64,000 nt of DNA, from the NCBI GenBank assembly GCA_003184365.1, contig NKYR01000001.1, forward strand, positions 1 through 64,000, written 5' to 3'. Below the pieces are notes generated by a model, which saw only the letters and a program-made list of their open reading frames with translations, ran no database searches and had not been told where the DNA came from. The translations under genes were made by a program, and so were the position numbers. Below, piece after piece: positions 35,385 to 44,823 of this stretch (its first letter is position 1; each line of letters begins with the position of its first letter). The DNA is from Evernia prunastri. Lineage: Eukaryota > Ascomycota > Lecanoromycetes > Lecanorales > Parmeliaceae.

Positions 35385-36422
35385 ATGATTGCTAGTTTCT
35401 CAATCAAAAGATATGTGCTCTACACTCTTGCTTTTGCTGGGCTCCTCCGGCCTGTATGTTGCACCGCATCAAGCGGATGTGGATTAGCCAACCAGACCGG
35501 CGGCGACTTCACCATAGTCAGTGGAGGCACCACTCGCCAGTACAGACTGAATCTCCCTAACAACTACAATCCTAACACGGCGACTGGTCTTCTACTCTCA
35601 TATCATGGCAACAGTCGAACAAACATATACCAGGAGTCCCTCACAGCATTCTCAGACCCTAATGTCAATCCTAATCTGATCGCTGTATACCCGCAAGGTC
35701 TCGGTGTAAGTACAATCCTCGCAATGCACTTCCAATATCCCATCCTCCTCCAAATTGCTGACCCAGTATCCTAGAACTCTTGGCAAGGAGCACCATACCA
35801 CTCCTCAAGCTACCCCAGCGACATCACCTTCACTACGGACCTAGTCACCTACATAGAAAACAACTACTGCATCGACACCACCCGGGTCTACGCGAGCGGT
35901 CAATCGAACGGCGGCGGCTTCACAAACACCTTAGCCTGTTCGTCATCCGGAAGCATCTTCGCCGCCTTCGGCATATCCTGCGGCGCCTTCTACGACGACG
36001 ACGTCGACACCGGCGCCACCTGCAGCCCCGCCGACGCGCCCGGCGTCCCGATCCTCGAATTCCACGGACTCGCCGACACGACGATCCCGTACTACGGTCC
36101 CTCGAGCTCCAACGGGCCGGTGCCCGCGATCCCCAACTGGTTGGCGTCCTGGGCCGTGCTGAACGGATGTCCCAGCCCGGTCACGAACGTGACGACGCAG
36201 TACACGGGGTACAACTACACGACCTGGTCCTGCGGGAGCTTGTCCAACATAGTGAGCCATTACCGCATCTTCAACATGCCGCACATCTGGCCCAACACTA
36301 CGACTTCGTCTTCGCCGATCAATGCTTCTCCTATTATGATCAGCTGGTTCAGTGGATACACGCTTAGCGGCACTAGTTCAACAAGTGGGATTGTCAGAGG
36401 CGTCAAAGTTGGATATTCGTAG
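35385..36422 (+). CDS. Secreted feruloyl esterase, FaeC/CE1-type
   Basis: Exon 1 (35385-35705) and exon 2 (35775-36422) are joined by a 69-nt intron in phase 0 and encode 322 residues. MIASFSIKRYVLYTLAFAGL is a signal peptide. The mature enzyme shows LLLSYHGNSRTN (oxyanion region), VYASGQSNGGGF (GxSxG nucleophile serine), ILEFHGLADTTIPY (Asp of the triad) and MPHIWPN (His). Type-C feruloyl esterases of carbohydrate esterase family 1 have this order, and related poly-3-hydroxybutyrate depolymerase-like esterases do too. They release ferulate from arabinoxylan in plant cell walls. The ATG at 35385 is chosen over an earlier in-frame one at 35316 because it starts the signal peptide. Exon 2 is notably GC-rich compared with exon 1. 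Confidence 0.85.
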
Positions 36423-36799
36423 TCAACAAGGTCTTCGTACGCTGTTGAACGAAGCACAGAGGTTCCGTTATTCAGGTCAGGTTCGCATTTTGTTATAATC
36501 GCACTATCAGGCTAGTCAATAATAATTGTTTGAACCGAAGATCTCGCTCGGAGACTGTGTGCAAAGCTTGCGCATGATTTGATGTACGGATGTCTAAAGT
36601 TTGATCAAGTCCAAGCGGCTTTCTGCTGTCGCCCAGTCAATGACAACAGAGCGCATATGATCTCGCATCCCGCTTAGACGGAAGAAGATTATTGCCGGCC
36701 TCAATATGTTGTAAAGACGCGGGAAGCCTTCACACAAAATCGTTGGAAGATGTTACCGAGACGTCTTGAAAGCACACAAGTGATGTGCTTTATTGTAAA
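36423..36799. other. Short spacer between secreted-protein genes
   Basis: 3' region of the esterase and promoter of the next gene. No additional feature seen. Confidence 0.35.
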
Positions 36800-37964
36800 A
36801 TGCGTTGTTATAGGTCAATCCGCCAATTCTTCCTTCTGCCTGTGGTTGCTTCAGCGCTTTCGTTACCGCCTCTTCCGAACCTCAGCAACCAGTCCTTTGG
36901 CGCATCGAATGGCATCGACCCATCAAGCCTTCTCTCCTCCACAAATACATCAACAGTATCAGTCAACGCTTCCACCCTCAACCTACCAAGTCCAATCTGC
37001 AACGGCGCGGTACTCGGCTGGGATTTGGATCTTGCCAGCTGTACCGAAGTGATTGAAAGCATCGGAACGGGCACCGAGCAGAAGATATTCCGATATCGTG
37101 ACATCCCCGGTCAACCTGGTGAACTCCCATTCCGGTGGCTTAGCTGTGCGTGTCTAGTCATATGTAATTACCTATGTCGGATCAAAGCTCGACGTGCTTA
37201 CTTGGATTGTCAACCGCAGCGGACGGAACATGTAGTGTTGAGATTGATCTCGCGCCGCCATTCGCCAGAGGGCGCGCGAGTTATTCGCAGATCAAGGAGG
37301 CCGCACAGGCGGTGTATGATATCTGCGCGTCGAATCTGGTTTCACAGGGCGGTGTTGCGTTTAATGTCGGTGAGTCTGGAACTCGCAATTCAGATGATGT
37401 GATGCAAACTCTCCGGAAGACAGAGGATTGGCGTTCGACAGATCGATGCTGACTGCGAAGATAAAAGCTGCAGGAGGCAGCAATTACGTCTACATCACTC
37501 TATCCAGGACTTCTTATCCGAACGTGAACTGTGCTCCGACCTCTAGACCCTTTGACTGGCTTCATTGTCAAAAGATCGTCGAGAGCATAGAGACGAGTAA
37601 ATATAGACAGAGCTTTGGTTCGGGTCAACGGGTTGAGCTTCCTTGGAGCTCTCATTCATGTAAGCTTGAGAAGGGCTCCCTTTTGTTTCTATTTTCCTAT
37701 TCTCTGTCTTTCTCTTTCTCTTCTTTCTCCTCCTTCCCATCCTGAAGAAAGAGCACACAGCTGATCGACAAAAAATCAGCTGGTTGTAGGCTAGCCGTGT
37801 ACATCTCTGACCAGTCGCAGAGAGGAGACGTATTCTCTTGGTACAACATTTGGGAGGAAGCTACAGCTATCATGTACATGTGTATCGCGACCGGAAGGTC
37901 TGGACACTCAACGGGCAATGGTTGGTCTGATCCAGGCATGGTTCGGACTTTGAGCCGAAGCTGA
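36800..37964 (+). CDS. Secreted protein with two tandem Cys domains
   Basis: Exons 36800-37145, 37220-37369, 37474-37659 and 37780-37964 all join in phase 1 and encode 288 residues with a signal peptide (MRCYRSIRQFFLLPVVASAL). Two copies of one module are visible. Copy 1 has CTEVIESIGTGTEQKIFR, LPFRWLSSDGTCSVEIDL, an IKEAAQAVYDIC helix and GGVAFNVGGSNYVYITL. Copy 2 has CQKIVESIETSKYRQSFG, LPWSSHSSGCRLAVYISD, an IWEEATAIMYMC helix and a final beta segment. The module is common in fungal secretomes and has no established function to my knowledge. Introns fall at equivalent places, just before 'S.GTC' and after the helix, so the duplication probably copied exons. Confidence 0.72.
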
Positions 37965-38539
37965 TGTGCTGCAGGCTATAGAGGTCTGATCAATATCGCC
38001 ATGTATTCCAGTCCGTAAAGGATGCGAAGGCTCTGAGGGCGATGGATCCTTAACTCGAAGAGTCAAAAAGCACGGGCTCTTTCCTTGGCATCCCTGCCAA
38101 GAAGCTTAGTGCGCTAGTCTCTCTTCACACTTTGATAGAGTATCCTCGTCCTTATTGCAGAATCAGTAAGCAGGACCAGCGAGTCCATAGCTTCGCCTAA
38201 TGACGTCCAAGTATCGCTAGTGTTTCACATGGCTAAGTCCGGAAGGTATACGTCAGCTCCGCAGCCGTTAATCCCTGGACTTGCTGCTGGGTTCGCGGAT
38301 ATGAAACACCCGCTTGCGCCGCGCCGCGTCTTACGTTACAGAACATTTCTTCTCCCCTTCGATTCCATGTTGCTGTCGTTGCATTCACCTCTTTCTTTTG
38401 TCATCGCGTCCTCTTCCTTTTTGTATACTTTGATGGTCTGGTGGATGGGGATCTATCCACAAGCGCGGTTCCGTTACTTGACGCACGATGTCCACCAGCT
38501 ATACTCCGATCGTTCCCTGCGCCGCAGCTACTAGCCAAC
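37965..38539. other. Spacer, promoter of wall-protein gene
   Basis: No gene supported. The frame of the following gene stays open upstream of its signal peptide, but that part has the composition of a leader. Confidence 0.35.
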
Positions 38540-40036
38540 ATGAAATCTCGATGGCCACTTCTAATATATAGCTTGTTTGTGTTGCAGGCTGCGCAAGGGT
38601 CGCTTTTTGCTTCAGCATCGTTGACAGTGTCCAGTCCCTCGAGCTCAGGACTGGGAGCGCCCACAATATCAGCGACGCCGTCTCTAAACAGGAATACATC
38701 AGCGAGATTTACGTCACGATATCCTCCATTCATCAATGGCTCCTCGAAGGCCACCAATTTTAGTGGACCCGTCACCATATTCAAGACGATCGAACTCATA
38801 CCCCAGCCAGTGTCCAGTGATCCATCTGTGCAAGCGAGTGACTTACTTCAATCAACGGGGAATCTCGTTCGCAATGATTCAGTTTCGTCTATCGATGCAC
38901 AGAAAGCAACATTACCAATGATCTCATCCTCAGCCGAGCCGAGAAGCTCTTCCCAGCCCGGCATTTCTTCGAGTCACCAGGTACGGGTTCCGCAGCCAGC
39001 TGATCAGTCGGTCAAAGGCCCCATGCTCCGACCAATAATTGTTGGAGGGATCACATACGCTCCGGTACATGCGTATGAATCGTGCGCTAGTCAAACGAGT
39101 TCGGAAATTTCGAGGTCAAGCCAAGTATTAGTAGGCTTACTGCCTGTTATTGTAGGAGGCTTGACGTACAGACCGGTAGGCAAAGAATTCAAGGTGCAGA
39201 CTCCAGCACCCGCGAGCGTTGCAGGCTCGGCAACAGAGGCAGCTCAGACACCAACGGACTCCTTCCAGGAGGGAGGAACGTTACTTCGATCAGCACAGCC
39301 AGGTTCACTGACAGCGGACTCTCAGTATTCCAGGGTATCGAGCTCCTTCTCGATACAGTCCCGGAGCCCTACCTCGTCACTGGCAAGCTTTTCTCTTGTC
39401 CTCGGCTCTCAGACCCTGACTGCTCTCCCAGAGAGCAGCGGCTTTGACGTCGGTAGCAGTAGCAGCACACTGCGTCCTGGCTTTCTCGCATTCACGGTCA
39501 ACAACACTGAGTATTCCCTCATTCCACATGGAACTCTTACCATTGGAGACTCTGCCTCAGTCCCTGCCACCTCTGGCGCAGGCACAAGCGATGCAGCCAC
39601 AACCACCAATAATAGCTTCGCACCCACATTACCTCATCCAATCTCTGGCCAATCATTCTCACCAGCATCCCCTTCAACATTCATCATAGAAGGCCAAACA
39701 TTCACCGCCTACCCCCGCGGTCTAGCCATCGACGGCACAGAAGTGTTCCAAGGCAGCACCGCCATCACCCTCTCCGGCACTGCCATATCCCTTGGTAGCT
39801 CAGACATCGTGATCGGCGCGACTACCATACCATTTGCATCAATCACTGGGTTGGGGTCAGCGCTTTCTTCGGGCTTGTCGACGCTTACAACTGCTTCGGG
39901 AGCTGGCTTTAGGCCCAGTCCGACGAGCACATCGGCGACAGAGACGCCTCATTCAGCTGCGGGGCAGTTGCAAATGGCGAGGAGTAAGCTGGTGGTGTGG
40001 GTTGTAATGATAGCGCTCACCGTTGCAGCAGTGTAA
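38540..40036 (+). CDS. GPI-type Ser/Thr-rich cell-wall protein
   Basis: This is a single exon of 498 codons. The N-terminus MKSRWPLLIYSLFVLQAAQG is a signal peptide, and the C-terminus ends in a hydrophobic tail (KLVVWVVMIALTVAAV) preceded by small residues, as in GPI-anchored proteins. The body is Ser/Thr/Pro/Ala-rich. It carries short beta repeats of the type IIVGGITYAPV, VIVGGLTYRPV and IIEGQTFTAYP. A final block has the pattern GTAISLGSSDIVIGATTIPF, a motif widespread in fungal adhesin-like surface proteins. A wall or surface role is inferred from this layout. The ATG at 38540 is chosen over one 33 codons upstream because it begins the signal peptide. Confidence 0.75.
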   Translation: MKSRWPLLIYSLFVLQAAQGSLFASASLTVSSPSSSGLGAPTISATPSLNRNTSARFTSRYPPFINGSSKATNFSGPVTIFKTIELIPQPVSSDPSVQASDLLQSTGNLVRNDSVSSIDAQKATLPMISSSAEPRSSSQPGISSSHQVRVPQPADQSVKGPMLRPIIVGGITYAPVHAYESCASQTSSEISRSSQVLVGLLPVIVGGLTYRPVGKEFKVQTPAPASVAGSATEAAQTPTDSFQEGGTLLRSAQPGSLTADSQYSRVSSSFSIQSRSPTSSLASFSLVLGSQTLTALPESSGFDVGSSSSTLRPGFLAFTVNNTEYSLIPHGTLTIGDSASVPATSGAGTSDAATTTNNSFAPTLPHPISGQSFSPASPSTFIIEGQTFTAYPRGLAIDGTEVFQGSTAITLSGTAISLGSSDIVIGATTIPFASITGLGSALSSGLSTLTTASGAGFRPSPTSTSATETPHSAAGQLQMARSKLVVWVVMIALTVAAV

Positions 40037-40448
40037 GATAGTATAGAAGGAAAAGCGGATAGTTTTCCTGTCGCGGTAGACCCGAGACTTATCATCGCTT
40101 CTAGGATTCATGTTTGTCTAATCGTATTATCTATTTCCCTGCAGAATCATTTGATGGGACTTAGCGCTGGCACATATCTGAGAGGGAACCTATAGCCAAG
40201 AAGCCGAAAGGTACCAAAGAGATATTTTGTGTGAGCTTAAAGTCATTGGATTAGTCTCAGTTGGCATCCTCAAATTTCTATAGATTTGTTCATTCCTCGA
40301 CTTTCTGTGCGCGTCAAGCGATAGGGCTGAATTTAGAGGTCTACCGCCCCTCGATATCAATCGCCTTTTAATTGCATAGCAGGACAGATTTCAAAGAAGC
40401 CGAAAGGCTTCTTTCCCTAGAAGTATATTCGTGCCTCCGTCATCGAAT
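40037..40448. other. Spacer, nothing recognised
   Basis: 3' region of the wall-protein gene and promoter of the hydrolase. No motif identified. Confidence 0.35.
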
Positions 40449-41659
40449 ATGCCTCTTCTCTTTTCCATCATGAAGTGGCTCACGTTGTCGAGTCAAGTAA
40501 CTGTACTTACTATCATATCGTCTTGCTCCGCAGCTGGCTTTGTGTTTCAAGATCTAAAAGTGCTTCCAAGCCTCCACAATGCCACCAAAGTCGGGGTCAG
40601 ATACATTCCCATGACCGATAACACCCGCTTGGATCCTTTCACCAAATAGCCAGCCAAGACAGGTGATGATATCGCTGTATTACCCTGCTCGACCGAATCC
40701 CTCCAGAGTTCTCGTCTCACAGCATGCCAAATCCGATCATCAACATGACATAATCCCTTACATGCCTCCGATGACTGCCGCTTTATATGACGAACTTATC
40801 GTTGCACTGGGCTTTCCCAGCAACACATTCGAGCAGCTCGCGACAATGTGCGAACAAAACGCTCCACTTGAAGATGAGTCTACAGCCTATCGGCTCCTAC
40901 TGTTTTCTCCAGGGGGTGGAGCACCGCGCTTTTTCTACAGCACAATCTTGGAAGACCTAGCGCGGAAAGGTTACATTGTCGTCGCCATCGACCACCCACA
41001 CGATGTCCTGATTGTCGAATTTCCCGACGGACCGGCTGTTATAGGGCTAAGCAAGACTCTTAGCAGGGACGAAGTTGAATTGCTCATCAAAGTACGAGCT
41101 CAAGACATGTCTTTTGTGATCGACGAGCTGAGCCGTCAATTTCCCGCCTACATCAACACGACTGATATCGTAGCATTTGGGCATTCACTTGGTGGCGGCA
41201 CAGTTGCAGAAGCAGTGCTGAATGACACCCGCATCAAGGGCGGTATCAATCTTGATGGCCGGATGTTCGGCTCAATGGAGAAACCTAACATCACCATTAC
41301 CAAACCCTTCCTCCAGTTCATATCGCATATCGGAGGCCTTCGCTGCGGATCCGTATCTGCGTTGGGATGAAGAATGGGCTCGTCTTTTGGGCTGGAAATT
41401 GGAGCTGGTGTTAAATGGTGCCGCCCACGCGACTTTCACCGACCTGCCTCTAGCAGCTGAGGTATTGGATCTGCGGGGAAAGCTGGGTCGGGATGGAGAA
41501 ATGTACCTGGGTAAGGTGGATGGGTTGAGGGGGTTGGAGATCGTGGTAGAATATGTGAGCGCTTTTGCTGAGTTCGTGCTGACCGGTAAGAGTGAAAGCC
41601 TACTGGGAAGCGTTGGTAATGAGAGCTTTCCGGAAGTCACTGTGAAGAGGCATTCGTGA
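40449..41659 (+). pseudogene. PAF-acetylhydrolase-like alpha/beta hydrolase, two frame breaks
   Basis: ATG 40449 (or 40470) starts a hydrophobic signal-like segment. VGVRYIPMTDNTRLDPF is the conserved N-terminal stretch of fungal platelet-activating-factor acetylhydrolase-like proteins. The frame stops at TAG 40648, but the shifted frame continues as SQPRQVMISLYYPARP through LLLFSPGGGAPR (oxyanion region) and IVAFGHSLGGGTVAEAV (GxSxG nucleophile). Near 41330 the reading moves again by one base to EAFAADPYLRWDEEWARLL and GAAHATFTDLP (His region), ending at 41659. All catalytic elements are present, so the enzyme would be complete without the two frame breaks. These are either recent inactivating indels or errors. 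The product would hydrolyse short-chain phospholipid or related esters. Confidence 0.68.
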
Positions 41660-43134
41660 TGAACGGTCATCGTGTTCTCGTGTTACCAAACCCATCCAAG
41701 ACACAGGAGAAAATGTCCACGGGGATCGAACCGCAGAGGTTCCTCAAGGCAGTTGCGCAGCCAAGCACTGTTCCGCAACTTCTGCTGAAATGGGTGTTTT
41801 TGGCTTGAAGGCGGATTCTGGGCCGGCTGACAGCGTGGGTCCTAAGCCAATAGAACACCAGTGGGCAAATCTAGTAGCCACTCACCCACCAATCGGTGAC
41901 TTTTCAGGCCAGCCTGCAGGTAGCATTTCTAGTCTCGCAGACTGCGGGGCTACTCCTACGGCCGGGAAAAGCTGTCTACGTGGCGCGGATACGCCCACCA
42001 ATTGAACGGTTCACTGAGGTAACCGAAACTGGCATCGATTGGCGGGCACGCCCGTGCCAAGGATAAAAGATCCTTCGGCCGCGAGTACAGCACTAGCTGC
42101 ATGAGCGATAAAATGCTGTCGATAACGTTCGTCGAAGTGACAGCACCTTGTGAGTCCGCGAGATAGACTCCATCAAAAGATGGATCAGTGGGAGGGAACC
42201 ATCATCCGAGTATCATCATCCAAGATTCAAACATACCTAGGCCTCTCGAATAGCGTTCATGACAGAGACATCTGGCAGCAGTTCTTAGTAACTATCCAGT
42301 TGTTCAACAACCAAACCTCTCGCTGACACTTCCGTAACAGCGCCTTTCCAAAGACTTCCACGACCAAGTGAAAATCGACACCACCCGTTCATGGGGCTCA
42401 ATAGATGCCGACGTCAAGGCCACACTCCGACAACAGCTCAAAGAACTCTGCTTTGAAAAGGGGCTTTTCACGGGGAAGACCATAGAGCCTGCGCTCGAAT
42501 GGCGACTGTATCAGCTCCAAAGGAACAGGCGACAAGACTTGCGCAAGGTGAAACCGAGTGACTCGTCCCGTCTCACCGTCTCTCTGCAGCTTGATTGCTG
42601 AATTAGTCGCAGCAACCGAGTCTATCGACGAGTCTTCACCCCCGCCAGGCACGCCGGATCCAGCGCAAAAAGTACGCCAGTATGACCCTGTAAGGGATGT
42701 ATAGTGACTTGGGCCTTCGTTGAGAATGATTGCTGTCCGTAGACGAAATGTGATTTGCTGAACACATCATCGATACTCTGGGGATGTCTGAGCTACATGA
42801 ACTTCACCCATCCCTCGTGAATAGCAGTTATGATTTTCATGGGCTTATTAACCCCATACATACTATGCTGAAAGGGAAGGCTGTGTGTGGTAGGATCATG
42901 GGTGTTAATCTAGGGGTCCCGAGGCAGGGATTTGGAAACCATTGGGGGCTTAGAGGAAACATATTCAGTCCAGACTTTGATTAAGGATCACAATTTCAGA
43001 TACATGCATTGACACCTTGGATCATTGTTGATGGCTTCAAATCCCTTGCCCCGGTGCTTTACACGTTCCCAGTAAAGGTTCGATCGAAACGTCTCCACAC
43101 AGAACAAGCATTCACCCCTCGTCAAGATCAATCC
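41660..43134. other. Gene-poor spacer
   Basis: Several 60-90 codon ORFs occur on both strands (for example 42368-42601 plus, 42652-42398 minus), without motif support. A sequence resembling a T-arm near 41730 on the minus strand does not fold into a tRNA. Confidence 0.4.
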
Positions 43135-44108
43135 TCATACCTCCGCCGCGGACCCATTACCCAGCACCTCTGCTGCCGGAAATACGAACCGAGGCTGATC
43201 CGCCTCGATCAAGATATCTTCCTGAGAGCCCGTAGCCCAGATGAAAACCCCAATGCCATTGCGAGCGCCTTTTGAACGCCAGAGCAAGGACTCCAAACAT
43301 CAGCCGAAGGACTCTCTTTTGACGAAGCATAACCAGATACAGAGGCCAAGTGCCGCGAACAAGAACGCAGCTAGAAAGTTCGAAAGTGTGAGAATGCATG
43401 ACGGGAGGACCTCACCTGTCGCCTGCCATCCCACCTCCCCTTCGTTCTTGACACATTGGTCAACCAAGTCCTCGGCCAACGCCCATATATTGTAGTAGGT
43501 CCCCGTGTCCGCCGGCGGTCCCTTCTTCAAGCCCCCGGGCAGCGAGTCGGGGTTGGGGAAATCGGAAACCATGACAATCGCCAACGTACACGTGCCTAGT
43601 CCCCGGCGCAGAAACGGTCAGCAGCAAAATGCTGGGTTTTTCAGTACTTTGATTCTAGGACTCAATGCCCGCGAATGCTTTTGCGGCGGGCAAATATGTG
43701 CAAGTGAAATATTTTACATGTCAAAATTTTCGTTGACGGGTAGGCCTTACCGAATGTGTATTTCCGCGGCGTCTTTTGCGCCGGTGCGTGCGTGACTCTC
43801 TTCGCCCCCGGAGCCCTGAACTCCTTTATCTTGCGGTGGTTCTTGTCATGAGTTTCGAGGAAGAAATACTGCAGCACTCCCACGCAGTCCTCGAGTTCTA
43901 CTTTCGGGGCGGACCATCTTTCCATGTTCGTGCAGTAAATTGGCTGAGGCTTGGGCGCCGCCGGACTGTCGGATTGATCTGGGAGAAGGGCCGACGTCAG
44001 GTTCAAAAGCGCCAAGCTGCGGGAGGAATTTGTTGTTGTTGTTGACGGAACGGAAGCAGCGCCAGCGCATGCTAGATGTCCTAAAAGGAGGAGGAAGCGT
44101 GGAAGCAT
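43135..44108 (-). CDS. Small secreted cysteine-containing protein
   Basis: Exons 44108-43751, 43595-43416 and 43268-43135 are joined in phase 1 and encode 223 residues. MLPRFLLLLGHLACAGAAS is a signal peptide and a Ser/Thr linker follows. The domain contains MERWSAPKVELEDCVGVL, then PRKYTFGTCTLAIVMVSDFP, LAEDLVDQCVKNEGEVGWQ and GIGVFIWATGS. This is the pattern of a widespread fungal secreted family: a Cys pair, 'T.G.C..AI', 'LA..LV..CV', 'GW...G...GIG.F.W'. I know of no function for it. If intron 2 were retained the product would end early in a false hydrophobic tail, whereas the spliced form restores the conserved end. Confidence 0.75.
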
Positions 44109-44823
44109 TTTGGAGAAGCACGAAAGAGACAGTTGGCATTAATGAATCTACGATCACAGCGCCTCTCAAGATTCGACGGCTTGCGCTTATGGACGCGGTC
44201 AAGCTCGGTTGGGCGCGTATCGACGAGGAAATATCCGACCGGCAATGCACCGACTGATCACATGCCGTCTTCCCCCGTAAGAGGATTGCTTCCACGGACT
44301 GGTGGTTCTCACTTTTGGAACTGAAAATATGAGAGAGAGCAAGAGGACTGTTGATGGTATCATCTACCGCGCACATCACTCGAAACCGAGTCCTCGATAT
44401 TAGCGCGAGCAGCTGACGCCTTACTTTTCCTAAGTATGAAAGAACGTCTGCAGAACAAGAGACAGTGGAAAGATTTTATGTGGGTCGGAGGAATGCATAT
44501 TCGATGGAGGCAGTCGGAAGACGAATGTCCCAGCCTGCCAAGCTATTCTGTACGGATAGAGACTAGCCCATGACACCTCTCGACTGCATATCGGCTGTGT
44601 CGATAGACCTTGGGATACTCGGACGGACACCGATTAAGGCACTCACGGCAGCAGGTGAACTATGTTTTATCTCTAAGTCATGGAACACTTAATCTAATAG
44701 ATCTCTTTGAGCACAAGAGTCCCCGTAAATCTTCCATATCATCATCAACCTCAACCCCAGATCCAACAACATGAAGAAGTATAACTTTGCTTGTGAAAGG
44801 CGAGTGTAAAACCTCAAATCTCA
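44109..44823. other. Spacer between two minus-strand genes
   Basis: Promoter of the secreted gene and 3' region of the ankyrin gene. ORFs here are short and unsupported. Confidence 0.35.

Noticed and set aside
35943..36284. Minus-strand ORF of 113 codons rich in Arg, Gly and Val
   Set aside because: Opposite-strand by-product of the GC-rich second exon of the feruloyl esterase.
40620..40680. Programmed +1 frameshift at AAA-TAG-C in the hydrolase gene, as in some ciliates
   Set aside because: The second frame break in the same gene is not at a stop codon, and other genes here break in both directions. Ordinary indels explain all of them better.
41690..41790. T-arm-like sequence (GCGGTTCGATCCCCG) on the minus strand suggesting a tRNA
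   Set aside because: No matching acceptor, D or anticodon arms could be folded around it.
42368..42652. Opposed ORFs of 77 and 84 codons
   Set aside because: Neither has an initiation context, homologous motif or splice partner. Overlapping random frames are the simpler explanation.
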